The notes under the pieces: model-generated | Told to the model about the DNA's origin: nothing | The model's input: only the letters and a program-made list of their open reading frames with translations | The model's database searches: none | DNA from: Planctomycetota bacterium | Lineage (GTDB): Bacteria > Planctomycetota > Phycisphaerae > Sedimentisphaerales > Anaerohalosphaeraceae | NCBI GenBank assembly: GCA_030637065.1 | Contig: DAOVVQ010000111.1 | Location: forward strand, 1-11,068 | Direction: 5' to 3' | DNA: 11,068 nucleotides | In this document: positions 1-7,085 of the stretch, in pieces | Layout: every line of letters starts with the position of its first letter | How positions within the stretch are numbered: the stretch's first letter is position 1 | Translations under genes and position numbers: made by a program

Positions 1-69
1 AAAAATCGCACGCCACGAAAGTTAGCAGCAGGAATACACAAAACAGTTCTGCCCCGAAGAGCCTGCTCC

Positions 70-132
70 GTTCGACAAGCTCAGAGCCTGCCCTGAGCCC
101 GTCGAAGGGACAAGTTCTGAGCGAAGACGAAC
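70..132. repeat. REP-like nested inverted repeat
   Basis: The arms TTCGACAAGCTCAG (71-84) and CTGAGCCCGTCGAA (93-106) pair over 14 bp with two central mismatches around an 8-nt loop. A third, diverged copy of the arm follows at 115-132 (TTCTGAGCGAAGACGAAC) and could pair with 70-84 instead, giving alternative hairpins. From memory, the TTCGAC(A/G)(A/G)GCTCAG palindrome recurs between genes in many unrelated bacteria; I have not searched it. It starts 48 nt downstream of the stop codon of the propeller gene. It could form an RNA structure at the 3' end of that transcript, but it has no following U-tract on the minus strand, so I do not call it an intrinsic terminator. The rest of 1-180 shows no gene or RNA that I can recognise. 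Confidence 0.6.
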
Positions 133-180
133 GGGGGCTGTTAAGTCTTGGCGTAATATTTACCCAATGCGTATTAAATT

Positions 181-3100
181 CTATTGGCCGCTGAGGCAGC
201 GGATCGAGCCATCCTGCATGGTGATAAACAGCCGACCGTTGACGGCAGCCATGCCATCCCATCGTGGGGCGGCGTCGAGTTTGTATTCTGCGATTTTGGT
301 GCCGTCTTTGGCAGAGGCGAGCCAGAGGATGCCTCCTGATCGCTGCTCGTAGGATTCGACATACTTTTTCCACGAATTATCCGGGAACCCTATTGGTGTT
401 CCCGCGAGGCATACGGTATCGCCGGCTTTGATTATCGCCTTGCCTGTTAGAGGTATGTCGCTGCTCCATAGTTCGGTGCTGTTTGTGTTGCCGCTTTTCT
501 TGTCCGTTTTTCGTTTGGTTTTATCTTCCGCCGGCTTTTGTTCGTTATGCGTTGGTATCGCTCCTGCGATCAATTTGTATCCGCTCTTGCGCGGGTCGAA
601 GTAGCTGTGGCGGGTTGTGGGGAATCCCTGAACGCCGTAATATTTCCCTTCGTCGACGGCGAGGATATCGCAGTCGATGCCGGAGACAGCCGTCCAATAA
701 AATCTTGTGTTGACTGTCCAGTATGTGCGGTGATGCGGCGTCCGGTCGAGAAAGCCGGCTGATGGGATCAGATGCGGTCTTGGGTCGGACGCGTCCGCCA
801 GGTCGCCGGTGAACGCCTTGTGCCGGATATAGAGCTTGTCGCTATCTGCGACCATGATATCGGTCTTGAATCCGGCGCCTGGGTTTGAGTCCGAACGGCT
901 GTCTGCGGCTGGGAAGCCGTTTTCGTCGTCGAACGGGCCGTATATTCTGCGGGTGTGTTTGACCTGGCCGGTGTGGGGGTCGAGGGCGTAGAGCGATATT
1001 CCGCCGTCGAGGAAGGAGCTTCGTCCGGCGGAGAAATAGACGGTGTCGTCTTTTACGAGCACGCTTGCGTTAACGGGCCATGCGGATTCGAGTTGGCCGA
1101 AGGCACCGATGAGTTTGTCGGGCAGGTCCTTGAATCTCCATGCCAATTGGCCGTCATCGGCACTTAGGCAGTAGACCCAACCGTCGCGGGAGCCGAAGAG
1201 GATGAATCCTTTGTGGTATGTCGGCGGCGAGTCGACGCGTCCTCCGGCGACGTAACTCCACAGGATATCTCCGTCGGCGGCGTCCAACGCATAAACGGTG
1301 TGGGCGTCGACATTTGCGACGAACAGCTTACCGTCTGCGACGATCGGAGAGCTTAGAGTGCCGGTAAAGGCGGTCTTCCATTTTTCGGTCAACTTTGCGG
1401 GAATCGTGGTGGTATTTGCGGCGCTGCGGGCGTTATTCTTCCTGAATACCGGCCAATCATTTTGATTTTCGATTTTCGATCTGCTATTTGCTATTTTTCC
1501 AAATGCCGGGCCCTTGACTAATTGGACTTTTCGCTTGACCTCGATCATCTGGTCGGGGGTTTTCAGATTTTGCTCGGTATAGAGGGCGTTGAAGTTCTGG
1601 ATCATCACGCCCATGCTGCACTGGCAGCTCCACGGCGGGGCGTAGAGCATTCCGTTGGCTGGCAGCACTCCCATTCCGCAGGTTCCGCGGACCCAGTGGT
1701 TGGGGAATTCCTGTCCGGTCCTGAGATTAAGGAAATCGGCACCGCCGGTCTTGCTGTTGATGAAATATTTTTCGGTAATGAAATTTCTGTAGCAGCGGTC
1801 ATGGCTCATTGGGCGGGTCATGATCTGTTTAATTGTTTTGGTTGTTTGCCCCGTTTCCGGGTCATGGCGGGTTGGCACTCCAGCCCCGCCGGTCCATGCG
1901 GCGCCGCCGACGACGAAGAGGTCCGCGGATTTTTCATAGTTTGCTTTGATGTCACTTTGCCATTTCTCGTGTCCGTCTCTCAGGGAATAGGTGACGAGCT
2001 TTTTGCCTTCGTTGGAATATACCACATTGTCGGAAATGACTAATGTATTTGCTTCGGTGCCGTCGCCTGTTCCTATGCTCTTTTTGACGGCCCATATCTG
2101 CTCGCCTGTTTTTGCGTCCAGGCATTTCAGGCCGGCTTCGGTCATATAAACGGCCCGGCTGCCCTGGATCGCGAGTGTTGCGGCGATGTAGTCGGTAACG
2201 CCGAATTTTTTCCAGAGCGTTTTTCCGGAAGCGGTGTCGATGGCATGAATGCTGCATTTGGTCTGGGCCAGGTCCTGATACTCGCGGGCATAGCCTTCTT
2301 TAAAACCCGTTCCGCTAAATGGTCCGCCTTCGTCGGTGCCGCCTAAGTTAATCCCTTTGCCCGCGAAATCCTTGACGATATCATACCGGGCTGTGTTCAT
2401 GCGGTCGCCGACGACGGCGTAGAGCGTTCCGTCGCAAATCGCGATCTCCTGTGTTTCCTCTGTGCCGTCGTAAACCTTGAGAATCTTGCCGGTGGCGGCG
2501 TCGAAGACGGTTACCGGCCCGTCGATGGAGGATGTGCAGTAGACCTTATCGCCGATAGCGGCCAATCGTTTCTGAAGTTGCAGGGCGATGTCCTTGATAT
2601 AGCGTGTTACCGGTTCCCATTTCGGGAACGGATACTCCCAGAGCATGATTCCGTTAAAGGCATCGCGCGCGACAAGGTGGAACCTTGCGGGCAGGAACGG
2701 ATTTTCGGGTGTGGCCTTGTCCTCGATAGTGAACATGCGTCCACGGGCGGTTACGAGGCTGCTGACAGTTGAAATGGTCATGTGCGAGCGGCTCCATGTC
2801 GGCTTGTCGGTCCACTGCATGTGACGCGGGGGGCCGACGACGGAATCTCTGGAGACGGCGTTGTTGTCGGAATCGCGGAGGTACTGCGGCCACTCGTCCA
2901 TCCCGTTGGGCCATGGCTTTACGATTTTGCTGCCGCCGATCCACGCGACACCAAGCGGGGCAAGGACGCGAAGGGCTTCCTGTTTGGAGAGCAGTCCGGG
3001 CCTTTCGGCGATCACAAGGTTGACGAGATTGTCGATATAGGGCAGTTTTGCGCCGTTGAAAACGGCTGTGGAGACCGGGCCGTTCAGGTTCCGGGCCAAT

Positions 3101-3327
3101 AAGAACTCGCGGGCCCTGGCTACCTTCGTTGCGTCCGTGTCGAGGCCGTGGACGATATACGCTTTGCCAGCCCGAAGCTCGGCAAGCCGGCTGGGGTCGC
3201 CGCAGCCGATGTGGACTATGATCCCGCCCTTTACGCCGCTTTCTTTCAGGATCTGCGTAGCATCTAAAGCAAGTGCGCTGCCTGCGAAAATAACACCGAT
3301 CAGTATCGATAAGATCAATCTTCTCAT
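181..3327 (-). CDS. Secreted methyltransferase-like / PQQ-type double beta-propeller protein
   Basis: This is a 1,048-residue exported protein. Residues 1-20 form a signal peptide (hydrophobic core LILSILIGVIFAG, cleavage after SALA). Residues 23-155 resemble a class I SAM-methyltransferase Rossmann fold: the glycine motif VHIGCGDPSRLAEL at 38-51, the acidic residue D63 after strand 2 in HGLDTD, then LPYIDNLVNLVI at 95-106. Residues about 165-580 and 622-1048 are two propeller regions with PQQ-type blade signatures, for example AIDTASGKTLW (362-372), CLDAKTGEQIW (402-412), ALDAADGDILW (680-690) and CLSADDGQLAW (720-730). Between them lie conserved-looking cysteines C512, C550, C568 and C570. 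I recognise this architecture from planctomycete proteins often labelled PQQ-binding-like; no reaction is established, and SAM is not expected outside the cytoplasm. The ATG at 3327 is chosen because AAGGA lies 8 nt upstream and the signal peptide begins there. A longer reading from 3444 would add 39 unconvincing residues and overlap the upstream gene. A repeat-derived insert lies at residues about 610-621. The gene is probably co-transcribed with the gene ending at 3380. Confidence 0.85.
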   Translation of the reverse strand: MRRLILSILIGVIFAGSALALDATQILKESGVKGGIIVHIGCGDPSRLAELRAGKAYIVHGLDTDATKVARAREFLLARNLNGPVSTAVFNGAKLPYIDNLVNLVIAERPGLLSKQEALRVLAPLGVAWIGGSKIVKPWPNGMDEWPQYLRDSDNNAVSRDSVVGPPRHMQWTDKPTWSRSHMTISTVSSLVTARGRMFTIEDKATPENPFLPARFHLVARDAFNGIMLWEYPFPKWEPVTRYIKDIALQLQKRLAAIGDKVYCTSSIDGPVTVFDAATGKILKVYDGTEETQEIAICDGTLYAVVGDRMNTARYDIVKDFAGKGINLGGTDEGGPFSGTGFKEGYAREYQDLAQTKCSIHAIDTASGKTLWKKFGVTDYIAATLAIQGSRAVYMTEAGLKCLDAKTGEQIWAVKKSIGTGDGTEANTLVISDNVVYSNEGKKLVTYSLRDGHEKWQSDIKANYEKSADLFVVGGAAWTGGAGVPTRHDPETGQTTKTIKQIMTRPMSHDRCYRNFITEKYFINSKTGGADFLNLRTGQEFPNHWVRGTCGMGVLPANGMLYAPPWSCQCSMGVMIQNFNALYTEQNLKTPDQMIEVKRKVQLVKGPAFGKIANSRSKIENQNDWPVFRKNNARSAANTTTIPAKLTEKWKTAFTGTLSSPIVADGKLFVANVDAHTVYALDAADGDILWSYVAGGRVDSPPTYHKGFILFGSRDGWVYCLSADDGQLAWRFKDLPDKLIGAFGQLESAWPVNASVLVKDDTVYFSAGRSSFLDGGISLYALDPHTGQVKHTRRIYGPFDDENGFPAADSRSDSNPGAGFKTDIMVADSDKLYIRHKAFTGDLADASDPRPHLIPSAGFLDRTPHHRTYWTVNTRFYWTAVSGIDCDILAVDEGKYYGVQGFPTTRHSYFDPRKSGYKLIAGAIPTHNEQKPAEDKTKRKTDKKSGNTNSTELWSSDIPLTGKAIIKAGDTVCLAGTPIGFPDNSWKKYVESYEQRSGGILWLASAKDGTKIAEYKLDAAPRWDGMAAVNGRLFITMQDGSIRCLSGQ
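1464..1498. repeat. AT-rich heptad repeat inside the propeller gene
   Basis: On the plus strand GATTTTC occurs twice in tandem (1464-1477), followed by GATCT and then GCTATTT twice in tandem (1483-1496). The tract is much richer in A+T than the surrounding gene. It is in frame and encodes roughly residues 610-621 (KIANSRSKIENQ), in the linker between the two propeller halves. From memory, peptides such as IANxxSKIEN are typical of translated dispersed heptad repeats in planctomycete and related genomes; this was not searched. Confidence 0.65.
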
Positions 3328-3335
3328 TTGTGTCG

Positions 3336-3340
3336 TCCTT
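3336..3340 (-). promoter_or_regulatory. Ribosome binding site deciding the propeller gene start
   Basis: AAGGA on the minus strand lies 8 nt before the ATG at 3325-3327. It selects this start over the in-frame ATGs at 3444 and 3432, which lie inside the 3' end of the upstream peptidase-like gene. The whole gap between the two genes is 52 bp (3328-3379), and I see no promoter or terminator in it. Confidence 0.8.
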
Positions 3341-3379
3341 AAAATAACAGCCGTTTTATGCGATAAATTCTGTTTTGAG

Positions 3380-5134
3380 TTATGATGACTTTTTGGCAAC
3401 CTTGATCGGCTTTGTATAGTCGCCGATCGCATCAAGGCAGACATCGCCGGGGGGCGTCGGCTGAATCGGTGCGACGGGGAGGTCGATCGTTTTGCCCATG
3501 AATACCGCCTTTTTGAATCGCTTGCAGCTTAGCTGCTTTCCGGTTGCGGCAAAGAACGGGAAGAGGTCTTCGCCGACGGCGATGCTCATGTCCTCGATGG
3601 ATTCGGTCCATGTCAGCTTTCGCTCGGGTTCGTCTTTCCAACGCTGTCCCTGCACCCATCGCCAGCGGGGATACCACGTCGGGCCGTATCTGTCGTCGAA
3701 TTTTTGCCAGACGTACCATATCATCGTTCGGTCATGACCGGTTTTCCACTTGTCGAGATTGGTTTTGTTGAAAATATCTTCGGGCTGCTTACCGCTGCCG
3801 TCGTAACCCCTGACGAATACCTTGTTGCACTGGCGGTTGGGGCCTTTGTCGCCGTTGTACATGGCCTTGATCTTGCCCTGGAACCAGCCGGCGTGTTCCT
3901 CGCCGCGATTGCCGCCGAAGGGGTGGCTTGCCGCCTGGCACGGGCCGGACATCGTATGTGCCTGCTCGTGGGCGAAGATGCTGCGGATGCCGTCCGGGCT
4001 CGTGGAGATCGTCGAGGCTTCCTTCGGCAGGTAGGCATTGACCGCCCATCCGCCGCCGGCCCCGCTGCAAAGGATCATGTACATCGGCTGATCGGGTTTC
4101 GGCGAGGGCAGCCACGCGTAAATGTCTTCGGTGATGGCAGGGAAGTCGTTGGTGACCGTGTCGAGAAGGGCGGGGGTTTGGTTTTTGCTGTAGAAGCAGA
4201 CGATCCCGTCGATGCGGACCTGGGATTCGGGGTATATTCCGCCTCCGCCGCCCCTTGCTACCGGAAACATTTTATGGCCGCCGACGGGCTTAGCCCCAGC
4301 CGAGGCCCATTTGACGGCTTCGACGAGGAGGCCTGCCCTGGAGTCCACATCGTCTCTGGTTTTGTGGTCGAAGCGGTACAGGCTCGACGATGCAAAGAGT
4401 GCGATCCTGCCCTTGCCGTATTTTCGCTGTGCGTAGATCGGATTGCCGCTGGAGCCTTTGGTGATCACCTGCCAGTCGCCGCTGACCTGGAGTTTGGGAT
4501 GTCTTTTGCCTTCGTAATTTTCCGAACCGGGAAGGACGGATGCTCCGTATTCGGCGAGCATTTTGTTAAGCGACCACTGATTTGCCTGTGCCTGGTCGCG
4601 GAGAGCCGAACCCGAAACGACCAGTCCGCCGCCGTTTTCGATAAATCGCTTAAGCGTCTGGCGCTCGCGGGCGATATATCCCGGGAAATCGGGTTTGCTT
4701 TCCGTGAGGACGACATTGAATTTTGGCGGCTGCCACCATGCAAAGGGGTTGACCTTGTCGGCGACCGGGATTCGTATCCGGCATTTGGCGCCTGAGTTCA
4801 GGACGGAATCCAGCGTCGCGTGGCTGCCGATAGTGCGCAGGCCCCGCTTGTTGAGTTCTCTGCCGAGGTGCCAGAGGGTGAAGAAATCGCATCGATGCGA
4901 CATGTCAATGAGCAGATTGATACCCGTGTCGTTTACGACATTCTGCTCTCGCAGGGGGTATTTCGCTGTCGTCTGGATCGGCAAGGTGCTGCCCGACTGC
5001 CACCACTTTTCGATCTGCTGGGGTGTTTGAGGATTTGCAGGAAGCGCCCGCGATTGGCCGGCGATTGCGGGGGCGGTGAACATTGCGGACAAAACGAACA
5101 AAACGGATACAGCTAAAAGAACACGTTTTTTCAT
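3380..5134 (-). CDS. Secreted HExxH metallopeptidase-like protein with GATase-like N-terminal domain
   Basis: This is a 584-residue exported protein. Residues 1-25 are a signal peptide (MKKR, hydrophobic stretch, APAIA before G26). Residues about 70-280 look like a class I glutamine-amidotransferase-like or DUF4350-like fold: INLLIDMSHRCDFF, FNVVLTES (139-146), FIENGGGLVVSGSA (164-177), then YGKGRIALFASSS (239-251). No nucleophile cysteine is seen after the GGG turn, so this half is probably not an amidotransferase. The C-terminal half has HEQAH at 389-393, the zinc-binding HExxH motif, followed after 18 residues by E412-E413 in GEEHAGW. This is compatible with a gluzincin third ligand, as in M60/enhancin peptidases (HExxH, 8-28 residues, E). 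An aromatic-rich segment follows (WYVWQKFDDRYGPTWYPRW, 473-491), then FPFFAATGK (525-533). I cannot place it in a named peptidase family. The start is supported by GGAAAGG ending 8 nt upstream and by the signal peptide. It has its own promoter at 5213-5241 and is the first gene of a likely two-gene operon. It may cleave glycoprotein substrates outside the cytoplasm, which is inference. Confidence 0.7.
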   Translation of the reverse strand: MKKRVLLAVSVLFVLSAMFTAPAIAGQSRALPANPQTPQQIEKWWQSGSTLPIQTTAKYPLREQNVVNDTGINLLIDMSHRCDFFTLWHLGRELNKRGLRTIGSHATLDSVLNSGAKCRIRIPVADKVNPFAWWQPPKFNVVLTESKPDFPGYIARERQTLKRFIENGGGLVVSGSALRDQAQANQWSLNKMLAEYGASVLPGSENYEGKRHPKLQVSGDWQVITKGSSGNPIYAQRKYGKGRIALFASSSLYRFDHKTRDDVDSRAGLLVEAVKWASAGAKPVGGHKMFPVARGGGGGIYPESQVRIDGIVCFYSKNQTPALLDTVTNDFPAITEDIYAWLPSPKPDQPMYMILCSGAGGGWAVNAYLPKEASTISTSPDGIRSIFAHEQAHTMSGPCQAASHPFGGNRGEEHAGWFQGKIKAMYNGDKGPNRQCNKVFVRGYDGSGKQPEDIFNKTNLDKWKTGHDRTMIWYVWQKFDDRYGPTWYPRWRWVQGQRWKDEPERKLTWTESIEDMSIAVGEDLFPFFAATGKQLSCKRFKKAVFMGKTIDLPVAPIQPTPPGDVCLDAIGDYTKPIKVAKKSS

Positions 5135-5212
5135 ACAACTAACCTTTCCAATGCATAGGGATAGAGAAATATATGCGCACGGCCCGCCATTTAAGGGTCA
5201 TATCGCCGGAGG

Positions 5213-5241
5213 ATTATACCATTAAATGCCTGGAAGCTCAA
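5213..5241 (-). promoter_or_regulatory. Sigma70-type promoter for the peptidase-like/propeller operon
   Basis: On the minus strand a perfect -10 box TATAAT (5218-5213) is preceded by a 17-bp spacer and the -35 box TTGAGC (5241-5236), which matches the consensus TTGA. Transcription would begin near 5206, giving a leader of about 70 nt before the ATG at 5134. This is the best promoter match I found in the window. No intrinsic terminator is visible between the sulfatase stop and this promoter, so read-through from the sulfatase is possible as well. Confidence 0.65.
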
Positions 5242-5254
5242 GGGTGCAGTGTCC

Positions 5255-5286
5255 GGCATTGATATGCACGCTTGGGCATTGATATG
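5255..5286. repeat. 12-bp direct repeat pair upstream of promoter, possible operator
   Basis: GGCATTGATATG occurs at 5255-5266 and again at 5275-5286, a 20-bp period close to two helical turns. The identity extends to 14 of 16 bp if the next four bases are included (GCACG- versus GTGCG-type ends). The pair lies in the gap between the sulfatase stop and the peptidase-like gene, its nearer copy ending about 13 bp upstream of the -35 box. It therefore spans roughly -50 to -80 of the predicted start. This is a typical place for a direct-repeat-binding activator. The regulator is not in the window. Confidence 0.5.
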
Positions 5287-5306
5287 TGCGGCTGGCGGCT
5301 GGTTTT

Positions 5307-6863
5307 TCAGTCGGGCTTGCTATCCCACCATGTTGCATTGGGTTTGAAGTCCGGGCTTACGAAATCGGCGTGCTGCTTTTCCAGTTTGGGCAGTCGTATG
5401 GCTTGCATGTCCTTTTCCTGCTGGGCGGCGAGTTTGTCGTCGTATGCGGGATTGAGGATGGGCAGGCGGGCGTTTGTTTCCTGTATCCATCTGTCGAGTT
5501 TTTTGCGTAGGGAGGTTCTGATCTCCGGTTTGCTATTGGCCATGTCGCGGCGTTCTGAGATGTCGCGGGAGATGTCGTAAAGCTCATCGCGTCCATCTTC
5601 CCAGTAGTGGATCAGCTTGAAGTTGTCTGATCGGATGACGGTCGAGGGCTCGCCGCCCTGATTGCCGTAGTGCGGGTAGTGCCAGAACAGGTCGCGGGGT
5701 GCGATGGTTTTGCCTTTGAGCAGGGGGACGAGGCTTACGCCGTCGACGTGCTGGTCGGGCATTAACTCCAGCCCAGCCAATTCGAGGATCGTCGGGTAAA
5801 AGTCCGTGCCGATCACCGGTGTTTTGCAGGTTGCGTTGGCTTTGGCTATTCCGGGGGCCTTGATGTAGTAGGGTTCCCGGATGCCGCCTTCCCACTGTCG
5901 GCCTTTGCCGCCTCGGAAGGGCAGGTTGCAGGTCGAGAAGGCATCGCCGGAGGAGACGCCGCCGTTATCGGAGGTGAAGACGACGACGGTGTTATCGTCG
6001 AGTCCGAGTTCTTCGAGTTTATCGAGTACTATGCCGACGGCGTCATCCATTGACTCGATCATGCCGCCGTATATCGGGCAGTCCTGGACCTGTCGGACGG
6101 GCAGTGTGCGGTCGATGATGAACCGCGATCCGGTGTGGGGGTCGGCTGTCGCTTTTTGTTGGTATTTTCGCCAGTTTTTGGCGGAGGTCTGGATCGGGCC
6201 GTGGACGGAATAAAATGACAGATAGGCTAAGAATTTGCGGTCTTTATTTAGCTCGATGAATCGGGCTGTCTCGCGTCCGAGGCGGATCGGCAGCGATTCT
6301 CCGGCTGGGCCGTCTTTGAGGTTGGGGTTTTTGTACGGTGAGAAGTAGCCGCCCGCGGGACCGCCCCTTTCCCAGCCGCCGACGTTGATGTCGAAGCCGT
6401 GGTCCTCGGGCCAGGAGCCTTCGTCGCCTAAGTGCCATTTTCCGGCGAAGAAGGTCTTATATCCGGCCTGGCGAAGGGCCTCGGCGAGGGTTGTTTCTTC
6501 GGCGGGTAATTGCCAGTTGTATGTGGCTGGGAGCAGTTTGGTGTTTCGCTTCCAGTCGAAACCCTCTTTGGCGCCGATCCAGTCGGTGATGCCGTGGCGG
6601 GGCGTGTATTTGCCGGTCATGATGCTCGCCCGCGAAGGGCTGCACACGCGGCAGGCGGCGTAGCCGTTGGTAAAACGCATACCGCTGTTGGCGATGCGGT
6701 CGATGTTGGGGCTCTCGTAATATGTGCTCCCTTCTACCGACAGGTCGCGGGTGCCAAGGTCATCGGCAAGAATGAAGAGGAAGTTTTTGCCGCTGGGGGC
6801 GCTGAGGGCTGATGGCCCGGCTAATGCAAGGCAAATTATAACGAAAAGGATACTGGTTCTCAT
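5307..6863 (-). CDS. Secreted type I (S1) sulfatase
   Basis: This is a 518-residue sulfatase of the alkaline-phosphatase superfamily that hydrolyses sulfate esters. Residues 1-22 are a signal peptide (cleavage near ALSA), with no lipobox. The formylglycine motif is CSPSRASIMTG at 74-84: C74 must be oxidised by a formylglycine-generating enzyme (FGE or anSME), and R78 is present. The expected ligand and active-site residues are visible: D34-D35 in ILADDLG, K142 and H144 in GKWHLG, H221 in VHGP, D299-N300 in TSDNGG, and K320 in FRGGKG. The C-terminal subdomain includes LIHYWEDGRDELYDISRD (417-434) and ends in WWDSKPD. Length and motif order are normal for the family. The substrate cannot be told from sequence; sulfated algal polysaccharides or sulfated glycoprotein glycans are usual for marine planctomycetes. 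The start is supported by AGGAG (6874-6878), 10 nt upstream. It is separated from the upstream modular gene by a terminator. The second cysteine, C71, makes CRVC next to the active-site cysteine, which is unremarkable as far as I know. Confidence 0.95.
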   Translation of the reverse strand: MRTSILFVIICLALAGPSALSAPSGKNFLFILADDLGTRDLSVEGSTYYESPNIDRIANSGMRFTNGYAACRVCSPSRASIMTGKYTPRHGITDWIGAKEGFDWKRNTKLLPATYNWQLPAEETTLAEALRQAGYKTFFAGKWHLGDEGSWPEDHGFDINVGGWERGGPAGGYFSPYKNPNLKDGPAGESLPIRLGRETARFIELNKDRKFLAYLSFYSVHGPIQTSAKNWRKYQQKATADPHTGSRFIIDRTLPVRQVQDCPIYGGMIESMDDAVGIVLDKLEELGLDDNTVVVFTSDNGGVSSGDAFSTCNLPFRGGKGRQWEGGIREPYYIKAPGIAKANATCKTPVIGTDFYPTILELAGLELMPDQHVDGVSLVPLLKGKTIAPRDLFWHYPHYGNQGGEPSTVIRSDNFKLIHYWEDGRDELYDISRDISERRDMANSKPEIRTSLRKKLDRWIQETNARLPILNPAYDDKLAAQQEKDMQAIRLPKLEKQHADFVSPDFKPNATWWDSKPD

Positions 6864-6945
6864 TTTGGCGGTTCTCCTGTTTATGTCGGTTTTTTAACTG
6901 CGATCTTTCATATTTTGCTCGTTTTTAGCCGGCTATAGGACAATA

Positions 6946-6973
6946 AGGATACCATTTTTGTCGGCCATTGCAA
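6946..6973 (-). promoter_or_regulatory. Weak candidate promoter for the sulfatase
   Basis: On the minus strand TTGCAA (6973-6968), a 16-bp spacer and TATCCT (6951-6946) each match four of six consensus bases. It lies between the terminator and the sulfatase ATG and would give a leader of about 75 nt. The terminator just upstream implies that the sulfatase needs its own promoter, but this match is weak and others are possible in the same AT-rich stretch (6880-6990). Confidence 0.3.
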
Positions 6974-7015
6974 TTTTTTTCTCTGCTGCCGCTTTTGGCG
7001 GGTACTGGTGCGCGT

Positions 7016-7053
7016 AAAAAAAGGGCCCGCACCGAATGGGTCGATGCGAGCCC
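7016..7053 (-). terminator. Intrinsic terminator of the modular protein gene
   Basis: Read on the minus strand, GGGCTCGCA (7053-7045) pairs over 9 bp, with one G-U, with TGCGGGCCC (7031-7023). An inner CGA/TCG pairing can extend the stem, and seven T residues follow directly (7022-7016). It starts 32 nt after the TAA stop at 7086-7088. The strong GC stem plus U-tract is a textbook Rho-independent terminator, and it separates this transcription unit from the sulfatase. Confidence 0.9.
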
Positions 7054-7085
7054 GTAAAAGCTAACAAATCAGCCGCCTGGCCGTG

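Noticed and set aside
1522..2043. Plus-strand open frame of 173 codons opposite the propeller gene
   Set aside because: It is antisense to a region encoding clear propeller sequence, with no family resemblance or convincing ribosome site.
3328..3444. N-terminal extension of the propeller protein starting at 3444
   Set aside because: The 39 extra residues would precede a proper signal peptide and overlap the upstream gene by 65 bp. The AAGGA site fits only the start at 3327.
3704..4795. Long plus-strand open frame of 363 codons opposite the peptidase-like gene
   Set aside because: It lies wholly antisense to a gene with signal peptide, zinc motif and ribosome site. Its translation shows no recognisable motif, and long antisense frames are expected in GC-rich codon usage.
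5307..5516. Truncated or atypical C-terminus of the sulfatase
   Set aside because: Length (518 residues) and the lysine/acid-rich tail ending in WWDSKPD are within what I know for planctomycete sulfatases. The stop is clean and no frameshift is apparent.
6971..6985. Run of seven T on the plus strand as a plus-strand terminator
   Set aside because: No stable GC-rich hairpin precedes it and there is no plus-strand gene to terminate.
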